A stretch of 54,920 nt of DNA from an uncultured Francisella sp. (GTDB lineage: Bacteria; Pseudomonadota; Gammaproteobacteria; Burkholderiales; Neisseriaceae), in the NCBI GenBank assembly GCA_943914555.1, contig CALUCM010000008.1, positions 1 through 54,920 of the forward strand, read 5' to 3'. The notes beneath the pieces were generated by a model that was not told the DNA's origin, ran no database searches, and worked only from the letters and a program-made list of their open reading frames with translations. Positions 27,187 through 36,679 of this stretch are shown here, piece by piece. Position 1 is the first letter of the stretch, and each line of letters opens with the position of its first letter. The translations under genes and the position numbers were made by a program.

Positions 27187-27732
27187 TTAAGCTAAAGCAT
27201 ATACCGCAGGTAAATTACGCCAATAACCTTTGACGTCCATGCCATAACCAAATAAATAGCAATTAGGGGCCTGCAAAGCAACAAAATCAGCAGAAATAGG
27301 CTTAGCAACATTAAGTATCTTTTCTACAAATACTGCACTATAACAAGCCTTAGCACCTAATGAAAGTATTTTCTTCCGTACCGCAAGAAGCGTATGCCCC
27401 TCATCAAGTACATCATCCAATAAAAGAACGGTGCGGGATTTGATTAAATCCCCTTGTGGTGGATACTGCCACTCTAAATTTGATCCTTTGAGTTCATTGC
27501 GATAACGGGATACCTGGATTGATTCAAACTGTAAAGGGAAATTCAATAATGGCAAAAGCTTGCCAGCAAACACAGCAGCTCCATTCATCAAGGCAATGAT
27601 CAATGGGAATTCATCGCTTAGTTTTTCCGTAACCCGTGTGGCAAGCTCCTTTAATTTGACTTCACAACACACTTCATCAAAAACTAATTCGGCTTTAGCT
27701 AATAAAGCGCGGCTCTCTTCCACCTCTAACAT
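27187..27732 (-). CDS. hpt: Hypoxanthine(-guanine) phosphoribosyltransferase
   Basis: Purine salvage enzyme joining hypoxanthine or guanine to PRPP. The PRPP-binding signature VLLLDDVLDEGHTL is near residue 100, and the base-binding end (DFVALQAPNCYLFGYGMD) is typical of this family in betaproteobacteria. It has 181 residues. It appears to head a seven-gene minus-strand operon through mnmC; GAGG lies about 11 bases upstream of the ATG. purA, a purine biosynthesis enzyme, lies elsewhere in the window. Confidence 0.92.
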   Translation of the reverse strand: MLEVEESRALLAKAELVFDEVCCEVKLKELATRVTEKLSDEFPLIIALMNGAAVFAGKLLPLLNFPLQFESIQVSRYRNELKGSNLEWQYPPQGDLIKSRTVLLLDDVLDEGHTLLAVRKKILSLGAKACYSAVFVEKILNVAKPISADFVALQAPNCYLFGYGMDVKGYWRNLPAVYALA

Positions 27733-27889
27733 AACTCTACATCCTCAAGCAAGGGGCGTTTATTTTACTTCATTTCCCAATCAATTATCTATGGTGGCTT
27801 GAATAAACATGCTATTTTAGGTAGCATGCTCACTAAAAAACAATAGCAAGATATTTTTAGCCATGCTTGTTACAGATTCGAGCTTATGA

Positions 27890-28603
27890 ATGACCGTTTT
27901 TGAATTAAAATCAACCCTGCTTAACGCATTAGCAATCATATTAAAAAGTTTATCTCCCAATGAGATCAATGCGCAGCTCACTACCCATAATGAACGGTTA
28001 CAGCGCTTAAACGATCTACCTTTTTTCCTTGATCTTAGCGCTTGGTCAGATGAAGTATTAACATCTGAGGATTTAAAAATGGTACTTGACGTTTTTGCAA
28101 GATGGCACATTAAAATTAGTGGCCTAATGCATCCGCATCAGCGCATGGCTGATTTAGCCAAACAATTGGGACTTTTTTACCAACCCTCCCTCTCCCCCAG
28201 AAAAGCAACTGTTGGTACCAAATACGATGAACAAAATCACCACACAACGCAAACAGATAAAGGATATACCCCATATGTACTCATTGAAAGACCTGTACGT
28301 TCTGGTCAACAAATTTATGCCAAACACCAAGATTTGATTGTGACCGCTACTGTTAATGAAGGAGCTGAAGTCATTGCTGATGGTAGCATTCATGTTTATG
28401 CCCCAGTGCGCGGTCGCGTTTTTGCTGGAGCATCAGGAGACTTTAATGCTAAAATTTTCATTTCATCAATGCAAGCACAACTTGTTTGCATTGCCGGTAT
28501 CTATCGGCTCATCGATCAAAAGTTACCGAGCAGTCTGTATAAGAAAAGCGTTAAAATAAGCTTGCAAAACAATAAGATATATATCAAAGGCATTTCTACC
28601 TAA
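27890..28603 (+). CDS. minC: Septum site-determining protein MinC
   Basis: Inhibitor of FtsZ polymerisation that, with MinD, blocks division near the poles. The N-terminal domain (about residues 1-105) is followed by a Thr/Gln/His-rich linker and the C-terminal beta-helix starting RPVRSGQQIYAKHQDLIV, with DGSIHVYAPVRGRVFAGASG, the MinD-binding surface. It has 237 residues. The ribosome binding site is weak, and an overlapping ATG four bases earlier leads nowhere. Confidence 0.96.
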   Translation: MTVFELKSTLLNALAIILKSLSPNEINAQLTTHNERLQRLNDLPFFLDLSAWSDEVLTSEDLKMVLDVFARWHIKISGLMHPHQRMADLAKQLGLFYQPSLSPRKATVGTKYDEQNHHTTQTDKGYTPYVLIERPVRSGQQIYAKHQDLIVTATVNEGAEVIADGSIHVYAPVRGRVFAGASGDFNAKIFISSMQAQLVCIAGIYRLIDQKLPSSLYKKSVKISLQNNKIYIKGIST

Positions 28604-28640
28604 CGATGGTAAGACATTTTTTTGAAAGAGAGTACACAAA

Positions 28641-29456
28641 GTGGCAAAAATAATTGTAGTGACTTCAGGTAAAGGAGGCGTGGGTAAGACCACAACCAGC
28701 GCAAATATTGCAGCAGGCTTAGCCTTAAAAGGGAAAAAAACAGTGGTCATTGATTTCGATGTAGGCCTACGCAATCTTGACCTACTCATGGGATGTGAGC
28801 GACGAGTGGTTTATGATCTGATCAATGTTATTAACGAGGAAGCAAATCTAAATCAAGCACTAATCAAAGATAAGCATGTTGATAATCTATATATATTAGC
28901 TGCTTCTCAAACCAAAGACAAAGACTCTCTAAATATTGAAGGTGTAGCCAGGGTATTAAATAAATTATCTGAGGAGATGAATTTTGATTACATTATTTGT
29001 GATTCTCCTGCAGGAATTGAAACAGGAGCGCTCATTGCTCTTTATTTTGCTGATGAAGCCCTTATCACTACTAACCCTGAAATTTCCTCAGTAAGAGACT
29101 CAGATAGAATCCTTGGTATCTTACAAAGTAAAAGTAAAAAAGCACAAGAAAATCAATCTGTTAAGGAACATCTACTGATTACTCGTTATTCATTACAGCG
29201 TGTTGAAAAAGGCGATATGTTATCGATTGAAGATGTTGAAGAGGTATTGGGCATCCCTTTAGTTGGAGTTATCCCGGAATCTAAAGACGTCCTACAAGCT
29301 TCCAATACTGGCACCCCTGTTATTTTTTTCAATGAAAGTGATGCAGCAGAAGCATACAAAGATGTTGTTGCACGTTTGTTGGGTGAGAATCGACCTTTAC
29401 GTTTTACCACTTCTGAGAAAAAAGGGTTTTTCAAACGTCTGTTTGGAGGTAAATGA
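28641..29456 (+). CDS. minD: Septum site-determining ATPase MinD
   Basis: Membrane-cycling ATPase of the Min oscillator. The deviant Walker A GKGGVGKTT is at residues 10-18, and YIICDSPAGIE is the Walker B region near 115. The C-terminal amphipathic membrane-targeting helix KKGFFKRLFGGK is intact. Length is 271 residues; the start is GTG. It lies 37 bases after minC and three before minE. Confidence 0.98.
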   Translation: MAKIIVVTSGKGGVGKTTTSANIAAGLALKGKKTVVIDFDVGLRNLDLLMGCERRVVYDLINVINEEANLNQALIKDKHVDNLYILAASQTKDKDSLNIEGVARVLNKLSEEMNFDYIICDSPAGIETGALIALYFADEALITTNPEISSVRDSDRILGILQSKSKKAQENQSVKEHLLITRYSLQRVEKGDMLSIEDVEEVLGIPLVGVIPESKDVLQASNTGTPVIFFNESDAAEAYKDVVARLLGENRPLRFTTSEKKGFFKRLFGGK

Positions 29457-29459
29457 TAA

Positions 29460-29753
29460 ATGTCTATATTTGAGTTTCTATTTGGCAAAAAAGAAAAGTC
29501 AGCGGCTCTTGCTAAAGATCGATTACAGATCATCATCGCTCAGGAGCGGGTAAAATCTGATATTCCAGATTATCTGCCAATGCTCCAGCAAGAATTGCTA
29601 CAAGTCCTTGCTAAATACGTGCAAATTTCTGAAAAAGATATCAAGATTAATCATGAAACCAAAGGCGGTGTTGATATGTTAGAACTTAATATTATCTTGC
29701 CAGAAAGAGAGGGTGGTAGTAAAAACAGTAGTAGAGCAAATAAAAAATTCTAA
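29460..29753 (+). CDS. minE: Cell division topological specificity factor MinE
   Basis: Stimulates MinD ATPase and drives pole-to-pole oscillation. The N-terminal membrane-binding stretch MSIFEFLFGK is followed by the MinD-interacting helix AKDRLQIIIAQER, with the topological domain around DYLPMLQQELLQVLAKYV. The 97-residue length is slightly longer than usual because of a short polar tail. It is the last gene of minCDE, convergent with ilvC. Confidence 0.97.
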   Translation: MSIFEFLFGKKEKSAALAKDRLQIIIAQERVKSDIPDYLPMLQQELLQVLAKYVQISEKDIKINHETKGGVDMLELNIILPEREGGSKNSSRANKKF

Positions 29754-29794
29754 CCCAATAAAATAAATCGTTACTAATTGGAAGATATAAAACA

Positions 29795-29829
29795 GTCAAT
29801 AGAGGTCGCTAACAGCGGCTTCTATTGAC
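29795..29829. terminator. Long hairpin between minE and ilvC
   Basis: A 16-bp stem with two G-U wobbles (GTCAATAGAGGTCGCT against AGCGGCTTCTATTGAC, loop AAC) lies in the convergent gap between minE and ilvC. The minus strand continues TGTTTTAT, so it best serves as the ilvBHC terminator, and its stem would also stop minCDE transcripts. Confidence 0.7.
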
Positions 29830-29845
29830 ATAATAATTAGCAAAT

Positions 29846-30859
29846 TTAGTTTTTATCTGTATCTACTAGTTTATTCTTACCAATCCATGGCATCATAGAG
29901 CGTAGCTTTTGTCCAACAATTTCAATGCGATGCTCTGCCATTAGTCGTCTACGTGCACTCATTACTGGATAGTTAAACTGCCCTTCTGCAATAAAAGACT
30001 TTGCATAATCGCCGTTTTGTATCGCTAACAGGGCCTCACGCATAGCCTGCTTACTTTGCTCATTGATTACTTTAGAGCCAGTCATATATTCGCCAAATTC
30101 GGCATTATTAGAAATCGAATAATTCATATTAGCGATACCGCCTTCATAGATCAAATCTACAATAAGTTTCATCTCATGCAAACATTCAAAATAAGCCATT
30201 TCAGGTGCATAGCCAGCATTAACCAAGGTATCAAAACCAGCTTTAATCAATTCCACACAACCACCACATAAGACTGCCTGTTCCCCAAACAAATCTGTCT
30301 CGGTTTCCTCTTTAAAAGTGGTTTCAATAACCCCACCCTTAGTTCCTCCGTTGGCTGCTGCATAAGACAAAGCCAATTCTTTGGCGATACCACTTTTATC
30401 TTGATATACAGCAATTAAGCTTGGAACCCCACCTCCTTTAACAAACTCACTGCGCACCGTATGACCTGGGCCCTTGGGTGCGATCATAATGACATCAATA
30501 TCCTCTCGAGGGATGATTTGGTGATAATGAATAGAAAAACCGTGCGCAAAAGCAATGGCAGCTGATTGTTTTAAATGGGGGAGTATTTCTTCACGATAAA
30601 CGCGTGGTTGATCTTCATCGGGAAGCAATATCATTACTATATCAGCAGATTTAACAGCTTCTGACACACTTTTAACCTCATGAGAAGCTTTCTTAGCCTT
30701 GTCAAAAGAACGGCCAGGTCTCGCTCCCACCACCACACGCACTCCTGAATCTCTCAAATTAGCAGCATGCGCATGCCCTTGGGATCCATAGCCGATAATC
30801 GCTACTGTTTTATTTTTAACTAAAGATATATCGGCATCTTTATCATAAAATATTTTCAT
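29846..30859 (-). CDS. ilvC: Ketol-acid reductoisomerase (class I)
   Basis: Second common enzyme of valine, leucine and isoleucine synthesis; it isomerises and reduces acetolactate or acetohydroxybutyrate with NADPH. The nucleotide-binding loop IIGYGSQGHAHAANLRDSG is at about residues 21-39, and the metal-binding residues lie in DLFGEQAVLCGG and in CLHEMKLIVDLIYEGG. It has 337 residues, which is the short class I form. It is third in ilvB-ilvH-ilvC. Confidence 0.98.
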   Translation of the reverse strand: MKIFYDKDADISLVKNKTVAIIGYGSQGHAHAANLRDSGVRVVVGARPGRSFDKAKKASHEVKSVSEAVKSADIVMILLPDEDQPRVYREEILPHLKQSAAIAFAHGFSIHYHQIIPREDIDVIMIAPKGPGHTVRSEFVKGGGVPSLIAVYQDKSGIAKELALSYAAANGGTKGGVIETTFKEETETDLFGEQAVLCGGCVELIKAGFDTLVNAGYAPEMAYFECLHEMKLIVDLIYEGGIANMNYSISNNAEFGEYMTGSKVINEQSKQAMREALLAIQNGDYAKSFIAEGQFNYPVMSARRRLMAEHRIEIVGQKLRSMMPWIGKNKLVDTDKN

Positions 30860-30882
30860 TTTTTGCTCCTCTTAACCGTTGA

Positions 30883-31377
30883 TTACGAAATACTCATCAC
30901 TCGTTCACCTCTGCCAAGGCCAATGGTACCCGTGCGCGCTATTTCCAAAATGTGTTCTTTGCCCACAACCTCAATGAAGGCATTTATTTTATCTTGAGAA
31001 CCAGTTAATTCCACCGTCATATTATGTGTTGAGATATCAACCACAATCCCTTCATAAATAGTAATTAAGTCTAAAAAATCTCGGCGCTCTTTACTATTGG
31101 CCTTGATTTTAACCAAACTCAACTCGCGTTCCACATAACGACCTTCATTCAGATCTGTCACTTTCACAACTTCGATCAACTTGTTGAGTTGCTTGATGAT
31201 TTGCTCCACAACGACTTCAGGGCCATCTGTAGTAAGAGTCAAGCGCGATAAGGTCAAATCTTGTGTGACATTCACACAAAGCGAGTCAATGTTATAACCT
31301 CTAGCTGAAAACAGCCCCACCAAACGGCTCAACGCTCCTGACTCATTTTCTATCAAAACCGAAATGATATGTCTCAT
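30883..31377 (-). CDS. ilvH: Acetolactate synthase small (regulatory) subunit
   Basis: ACT-domain subunit that activates acetolactate synthase and mediates valine feedback. The N-terminal ACT domain reads ISVLIENESGALSRLVGLFS, and a second conserved region with VVDISTHNMTVELTGS is near residue 112. It has 164 residues. Its start overlaps the end of ilvB by four bases (ATGA type), so translation is coupled and subunit stoichiometry is probably set this way. Confidence 0.97.
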   Translation of the reverse strand: MRHIISVLIENESGALSRLVGLFSARGYNIDSLCVNVTQDLTLSRLTLTTDGPEVVVEQIIKQLNKLIEVVKVTDLNEGRYVERELSLVKIKANSKERRDFLDLITIYEGIVVDISTHNMTVELTGSQDKINAFIEVVGKEHILEIARTGTIGLGRGERVMSIS

Positions 31378-33152
31378 GGCACACTCCTTGTATCATAGTG
31401 TTTGTTTTTGGCATCAAACACTTCACTATCTTGGGCCGAATGCCTCATATGAGGCGGTAACAGCATTTCATCCAAGCCCTTGCCATTTCCTACCATCGGA
31501 TAAACGTTTTGTTCTTGCGAAGTGATAAAATCCATAAACACCAATTGATCCTGCAAAGCAATTGCTTCTTTAAGCGCTGGTAGCACATCTGCTTTTTTCT
31601 CAATACGCATACCCACATGTCCATATGCTTGCGCCAATTTTACAAAATCTGGTAGAGAATCCATGTAAGTATGAGAATAACGACCTTCATAATAAAATTC
31701 CTGCCACTGCCGCACCATGCCAAGATACTGATTATTCAAGTTGATGATTTTAATTGGCAACTTAAATTGATAACAAGTGGATAGTTCCTGGATATTCATT
31801 TGAATTGATCCATCTCCTGTCACACAGAAGATCGTTTCTTGTGGTAATGCTAATTGAGCACCCATAGCATAGGGTAACCCAACCCCCATGGTCCCTAACC
31901 CTCCAGAGTTAAACCATTGCCGACTTTTTTCAAAAGGATAATACTGCGCCACAAACATTTGATGTTGCCCTACATCAGAAGCAATATAGGCTCGATTTCG
32001 GGTCAATTGGGCCAGACTTTCAATCACATATTGCGGCTTGATAATCCGCTCATCATCCAAATAGCTCAAACTTTTACGACCACGCCACTGCTCAATACCC
32101 TCCCACCAACACTGCAACCCTTTGTGATCAAGGATTAACTGTTTCTCTTCCCATTGATGAGTCATAGTCTGCAATGCTAGTTTGATATCACCTACAATTG
32201 GTACATCCACAGGTACTCTTTTCGCAATTGAAGAAGGATCGACATCAATATGAATAATCTTTTTCGCTGTTGCCAGATATTTTTCAGGTACTGAAATCAC
32301 GCGGTCATCAAAGCGCACCCCTAAAGCCAAAACCACATCTGCTTGCTGCATGGCCATATTGGCTTCATAAGTTCCATGCATTCCTACCATACCTAAAAAT
32401 TGAGGATGAGAAGCAGGGTATGCACCCAATCCCATTAAACTTGATACGCAAGGAACTCCCGTTAATTGGATCCAATGTCTTAACTCTTCTTCTGCATTAG
32501 CTAAAACAATACCACCACCAAAAAACACCACTGGTCGTTTCGCTAAAGCAAATAATTGAACTGCTTTCTTAATCTGCCCCTTATGCGCATGGATAATGGG
32601 CTGATAAGAGCGAATAAAAGGCTGCTCTTGCGGATAACAAAATTTATGCAAGGCTTGGGTTACATCTTTGGCTACATCAATTACAACTGGGCCTGGACGA
32701 CCAGTGCGCGCAAGATAAAAGGCTTTTTTAATGGTGTCTGCCAGCCCATCTACGTGCTTAACTAGAAAATTATGTTTGACACAATGTCGGGTAATCCCCA
32801 CCATATCCACTTCTTGAAAAGCATCTGTCCCAATAGCGGAAGAAGCAACCTGACCTGAAATAACCACTATAGGAATGGAATCACTATGTGCCGTAGCAAT
32901 ACCAGTAACAGCATTGGTTGCCCCTGGGCCTGAAGTAACAAGGGCCACCCCCACCTCACCAGAAGCACGAGCATAAGCATCAGCCATATGCACTGCTGCT
33001 TGCTCATGGCGCACCAGAATATGGCGAAAAGCATTTAGCTGGAAAATAGCATCATATATTTCTAAAACAGCACCGCCTGGATAGCCAAAGACATATTTCA
33101 CACCCTCAGATTTAAGACTTTGGACAATAATTTGTGCACCAGATAATCTCAT
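31374..33152 (-). CDS. ilvB: Acetolactate synthase large (catalytic) subunit
   Basis: Thiamine-diphosphate enzyme that condenses pyruvate with pyruvate or 2-ketobutyrate, the first common step of branched-chain amino acid synthesis. The catalytic glutamate is in LVRHEQAAVHMADAYARA near residue 50, and the ThDP/magnesium motif GDGSIQMNIQELST is near 450, followed by NNQYLGMVRQWQ. It has 592 residues. GAGGT upstream of the ATG is a good ribosome binding site. It heads the ilvBHC operon. Confidence 0.98.
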   Translation of the reverse strand: MRLSGAQIIVQSLKSEGVKYVFGYPGGAVLEIYDAIFQLNAFRHILVRHEQAAVHMADAYARASGEVGVALVTSGPGATNAVTGIATAHSDSIPIVVISGQVASSAIGTDAFQEVDMVGITRHCVKHNFLVKHVDGLADTIKKAFYLARTGRPGPVVIDVAKDVTQALHKFCYPQEQPFIRSYQPIIHAHKGQIKKAVQLFALAKRPVVFFGGGIVLANAEEELRHWIQLTGVPCVSSLMGLGAYPASHPQFLGMVGMHGTYEANMAMQQADVVLALGVRFDDRVISVPEKYLATAKKIIHIDVDPSSIAKRVPVDVPIVGDIKLALQTMTHQWEEKQLILDHKGLQCWWEGIEQWRGRKSLSYLDDERIIKPQYVIESLAQLTRNRAYIASDVGQHQMFVAQYYPFEKSRQWFNSGGLGTMGVGLPYAMGAQLALPQETIFCVTGDGSIQMNIQELSTCYQFKLPIKIINLNNQYLGMVRQWQEFYYEGRYSHTYMDSLPDFVKLAQAYGHVGMRIEKKADVLPALKEAIALQDQLVFMDFITSQEQNVYPMVGNGKGLDEMLLPPHMRHSAQDSEVFDAKNKHYDTRSVP

Positions 33153-33528
33153 GTTTGACCTCTTTTTTCATTGAACAGTGTTTATCTCCACTTCATGCTT
33201 ATCGACAAGGCCTGATCAGCGAATCACTATCCACGATGATTTAGGGTACATGTAGATAGCTTAAATCGTCAATACAAGCATGATGTCAAAAAACACTATT
33301 TCATCAGGGTAATTGATCAATGCGAGCATAGCGGATACTGCTTATGACTGCAAGAAAAATTAATACAGACAAACAACATCATAAAAATCTTAACAAAAAA
33401 ACAGAAAGAAAGAGAAATTTATCACTAATCGAAACACCATTAATCCGCTAAGCAAGCTAAAAAAGAAGATAATCCAAAACTTATAGCTGACTCTCCTTTA
33501 CCATTAAGTAACTAATAGTTAATATCTA
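33153..33528. promoter_or_regulatory. ilvB upstream region with candidate promoter
   Basis: A 376-base gap between sspB and ilvB. On the minus strand TTGACG (33267-33272), an 18-base spacer and TACCCT (33243-33248) form a plausible sigma70 promoter about 90 bases before ilvB; a perfect TTGACA at 33285-33290 is a second possible -35. I see no leader peptide rich in Leu, Val or Ile codons and no attenuator hairpin. The part nearest sspB is plain AT-rich sequence. Confidence 0.4.
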
Positions 33529-33960
33529 TCAATCTTTTTTTGTATTTTTTTTCTTAATAACCTTTAAATGTGGGTGTTTTGATGATTTTCTTTCCTTATC
33601 CTGATCATCTTTTAATAAAGCGCTTTTCCCGGGATAAGTCAATTGCTCTTCTACTTCAAAAGTTAATAGTAACTCAGTATTTTCTCGGGCATATATTGCG
33701 ATTACATGTCCAATAGGAACGCAAACAGAGCGTAATGCTCCAGAAAATCTAGCTTGAAAAGTAATGCTCTGCTGATCAAATAACAAAGAAGAAGTCGCCA
33801 CTGGACCAATATTTAAAGTAATGCTGTGATTAAGCACAAACTCCATTGGCACATCAGTATACTGATTGACAAACACTTGTATGTAAGGGGTTAAGCCTCT
33901 ATCAACAATATAGTCATAAGCTTGACGCAATAAATAAGATTTGAAATCAATGGGTAACAT
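33529..33960 (-). CDS. sspB: ClpXP specificity-enhancing adaptor SspB
   Basis: Adaptor that binds ssrA-tagged peptides and delivers them to ClpXP. The folded domain of about 110 residues contains the peptide-groove region ITLNIGPVATSSLLFDQQS, and the flexible tail ends with the ClpX-binding module HPHLKVIKKK. Length is 143 residues. It follows sspA by two bases, the conserved pairing. The matching tmRNA, with tag ANDETFALAA, lies in the same window. Confidence 0.95.
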   Translation of the reverse strand: MLPIDFKSYLLRQAYDYIVDRGLTPYIQVFVNQYTDVPMEFVLNHSITLNIGPVATSSLLFDQQSITFQARFSGALRSVCVPIGHVIAIYARENTELLLTFEVEEQLTYPGKSALLKDDQDKERKSSKHPHLKVIKKKNTKKD

Positions 33961-33962
33961 GA

Positions 33963-34568
33963 CTATTTTCTCATAGCTTTTTCAGCTGGTGTGAGCGAAT
34001 CAATAAAAGACCTCCGCTGAAAGATTCTCTCTCCATACTTTAAAATCGAGCTGCATAATTTACTAGACTTAATACCATAATAATCCAAACGCCACAGTAA
34101 TGGGGCAATTGCCACGTCCAGTAAAGAGAACTCGTCACCTAATATATAGCGCGTTTTCTTAAACATAGGAGATAATACGGTAAGTCCCTCTAAAATAGTT
34201 TTTTTGGCAGCGTCTTGCCCCTTTTTTTTGCTGTCAAGTGATTCTAACACCTGCACGGGAGCAAATAACTCTTTCTCTAAACGGTATAAAAATAAACGGC
34301 CGCGCCCTCTAGCAATTGGATCCGCTGCCATCAACTGTGGATGCGGAAATCGTTCATCAATGTATTCATTAATGATATTTGATTCGTGCAAAATTAAATT
34401 TCTCTCTACCAAAACTGGCACCTGGTTATAGGGATTCATCAAAGCCAAATCTTCAGGCTTATTGAAAATATCAACATCCTTAATTTCAAAATCCATCCCC
34501 TTTTCATAAAGCACAATGCGACAGCGCTGACTAAAAGGACAAGTGATACCAGAGTAAAGGACCATCAT
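33963..34568 (-). CDS. sspA: Stringent starvation protein A (GST-fold transcription factor)
   Basis: RNA-polymerase-associated regulator with a glutathione-S-transferase fold but no enzymatic role expected. The thioredoxin-like half starts LYSGITCPFSQRCRIVL and contains the NPYNQVPVLVERNLILHES segment; an all-helical half follows. Length is 201 residues, normal for SspA. It heads the sspA-sspB pair. Its promoter is described separately. Confidence 0.95.
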   Translation of the reverse strand: MMVLYSGITCPFSQRCRIVLYEKGMDFEIKDVDIFNKPEDLALMNPYNQVPVLVERNLILHESNIINEYIDERFPHPQLMAADPIARGRGRLFLYRLEKELFAPVQVLESLDSKKKGQDAAKKTILEGLTVLSPMFKKTRYILGDEFSLLDVAIAPLLWRLDYYGIKSSKLCSSILKYGERIFQRRSFIDSLTPAEKAMRK

Positions 34569-34603
34569 AGGGAAGATTTCTTTCTAAGGGGTTTTAAAAG
34601 TAT

Positions 34604-34632
34604 TTTATAGCAAATTAAGCGAAAAAAGTCCA
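34604..34632 (-). promoter_or_regulatory. Candidate sigma70 promoter of sspAB
   Basis: On the minus strand TGGACT (34627-34632), a 17-base spacer and TATAAA (34604-34609) lie 36 bases before the sspA ATG, with AT-rich flanks. Confidence 0.5.
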
Positions 34633-34669
34633 GAAAAATTTCATAATATGTTGTTTTATAATGTTTTTT

Positions 34670-35479
34670 TCATATAGGATTATTATTTTCAAAGTAGCGT
34701 GCTTTAATCCCCCAATTCTGCTCAATTTGCTTGCCCAGGGCTTGAATACCGTAACGCTCCGTAGCATAATGGCCCGCTGCAATAAAAGCAGTATTACATT
34801 CATAAGCCAAATGAAATTGTGCTTCGGAGGCTTCTCCTGTGACAAAGGCATCTACCCCCTCTGCTATTGCATTTAAAAAGAAACTTTGCCCAGCACCTGT
34901 ACACCAGGCGATGCGCCTAATGAGCCTCTTAGTTTCTCCCACGACCAAGGGAACACGACCTAATTCATTGCTGATGTGCTCTGCTAACTCAGCCAAATAA
35001 CAAGGCTGCTTTAAATGCCCGATAAAAAGCAACTGCTGATCTGCTACTCTTTGTTCAACGACCCAATTAAGTTGTTTGGCAAGCTGAGCATTGTTGCCTA
35101 ACACAGGGTGCGCATCAAGAGGAAGATGATAGACGGCCAGATTGATATTGTGTGCCAGCAATGCTGCGATGCGTGCTTTCTTCCAACCAGTAATAACAGG
35201 TGACTCTCCCTGCCAAAATAGACCATGATGGGCAAGCAATAGATCAGACTTTTCCTGAACGGCATATTGAATTGCTGCCAAACTTGCTGTCACTGCTAGC
35301 GTGATAGAGTGAATCTTTTCTGAACCCGAGACCTGCAAACCTTGGGGACAAAAATCATGAAAGTTTTGCACTTCTAATAAATCATCCATATAATCCAGAA
35401 GCTGCTGTCGCTGTATCATTACTTGCGTTGACTTTTGCCCTTGCATACTAGAGAGCAGAGGTTTGTTCTGTTTGACCAT
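34670..35479 (-). CDS. Nif3/YbgI-family dinuclear metal protein
   Basis: Member of the conserved Nif3-like family, which binds two metal ions and has been linked to GTP cyclohydrolase-like chemistry; the physiological role is not settled. Metal-binding motifs include LLLAHHGLFWQG near residue 100, YHLPLDAHPVLGNN near 137 and the C-terminal GHYATERYGIQAL with His and Glu. The first 20 residues look unlike the family, so the true start may be the ATG at 35419 (MIQRQQLLDYMD); that would also leave room for promoters toward the divergent phosphodiesterase gene. Confidence 0.9.
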   Translation of the reverse strand: MVKQNKPLLSSMQGQKSTQVMIQRQQLLDYMDDLLEVQNFHDFCPQGLQVSGSEKIHSITLAVTASLAAIQYAVQEKSDLLLAHHGLFWQGESPVITGWKKARIAALLAHNINLAVYHLPLDAHPVLGNNAQLAKQLNWVVEQRVADQQLLFIGHLKQPCYLAELAEHISNELGRVPLVVGETKRLIRRIAWCTGAGQSFFLNAIAEGVDAFVTGEASEAQFHLAYECNTAFIAAGHYATERYGIQALGKQIEQNWGIKARYFENNNPI

Positions 35480-35493
35480 AAGTTGAAGATGTC

Positions 35494-36660
35494 ATGAAAA
35501 AAATATTTGTTCTTTCTACCAGTTTATTATTACTTCAGCAAGCTGCCTTTGGCCAAGCTCCTTTGCTGCAGAATACATCTTCTGCTGTGGCGCAATCCGT
35601 GCCTAATCCTGCTATCATTGCGCATCGTGGCACAACTTATTGGGCTCCGGAAGAAACTGAAGCAGCCTACCGCTGGGCAAGAAATATGGGAGCTGACTAT
35701 CTAGAAGCAGATTTACAGCTGACTAAAGATGGTGTTTTGTTAACTTTACATGATGATCAATTAACACGCACAACCAATATCGCCCAAATTTATCCCTTAC
35801 GACAATTGCAGTCAGCCAATCACTTTACTTATTCAGAACTATTAAAACTTGATGCCGGAAGCTGGTTTAATCACAAATATCCTAAACGCGCTCGCAAAGG
35901 TTTTTCTCAACTAGAAATCTTAACTTTGGAAGATTTGATTAAAATTGCCCAAGGTTACCGCATTAAACGAGGCCTTGATCATAAACGTCTCATTAATCCA
36001 GATCATAGCTTCGCTTATGTTAAAGATGAGGCCGATAATGGCAACCGTCCTGGCCTATATCTAGAATTCAAAAGCCCTAAGCTTAACCCTGGAATTGAAA
36101 AACAATTTGCAAAAGAAATACAAAGATTAGGCTGGGATATTGTTTCTGATCAAATTCCTAACGGACAACAACCCTTATTAAATGGCAAAGTCAAAGTGGG
36201 CTGCAGTAACGGAAAACTTGTCTTACAAACTTTTTCTCGCCGGAGTCTTATCAAATTAGATCATATATTCCAGGGCCACATTCCAACTACTTTATTAGTC
36301 GATGCTTTTCCAGGACAACTAAAACTTCACCAACCAACTTTATTATTGAAAAACAATACCGCTTTTGCTAAAGCACATCACGCTCATTTTCTTGGTATAG
36401 ACATTATGGACAGCTTAGATAAACTTTATCCGCCCCAAACAGCTCAAAAAATACGTCAAAACATAGCAAATTGGGTACATGAGCAAGGCTTAGGTTTGCA
36501 CCCTTACTCTTTCGATACTACAAAGCAGCTAAAGGAGTGGCGAGGACTGGTCGATGGTGTATTCACCAACCGTACGGACCTTGCGAGAGAAATTTATGCC
36601 ACTCCTAAACGAGGTCCTGTCTTAAATGCCAAAAAACTGCTAGATGATCTAGGCTACTAG
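35494..36660 (+). CDS. Secreted glycerophosphodiester phosphodiesterase
   Basis: Predicted periplasmic GlpQ-type enzyme, splitting glycerophosphodiesters into glycerol 3-phosphate and an alcohol. A signal peptide covers residues 1-20 (ending AFGQA). The GDPD barrel begins AIIAHRGTTYWAPEET, with the metal ligands in YLEADLQLTKDG and the catalytic His in LLTLHDDQLTR; FLGIDIMD is near residue 310. Length is 388 residues. It is divergent from the Nif3 gene with only a 14-base gap as annotated, so one of the two starts is probably further inside. Confidence 0.92.
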   Translation: MKKIFVLSTSLLLLQQAAFGQAPLLQNTSSAVAQSVPNPAIIAHRGTTYWAPEETEAAYRWARNMGADYLEADLQLTKDGVLLTLHDDQLTRTTNIAQIYPLRQLQSANHFTYSELLKLDAGSWFNHKYPKRARKGFSQLEILTLEDLIKIAQGYRIKRGLDHKRLINPDHSFAYVKDEADNGNRPGLYLEFKSPKLNPGIEKQFAKEIQRLGWDIVSDQIPNGQQPLLNGKVKVGCSNGKLVLQTFSRRSLIKLDHIFQGHIPTTLLVDAFPGQLKLHQPTLLLKNNTAFAKAHHAHFLGIDIMDSLDKLYPPQTAQKIRQNIANWVHEQGLGLHPYSFDTTKQLKEWRGLVDGVFTNRTDLAREIYATPKRGPVLNAKKLLDDLGY

Positions 36661-36679
36661 TAAGTAGCACGCAATAATT

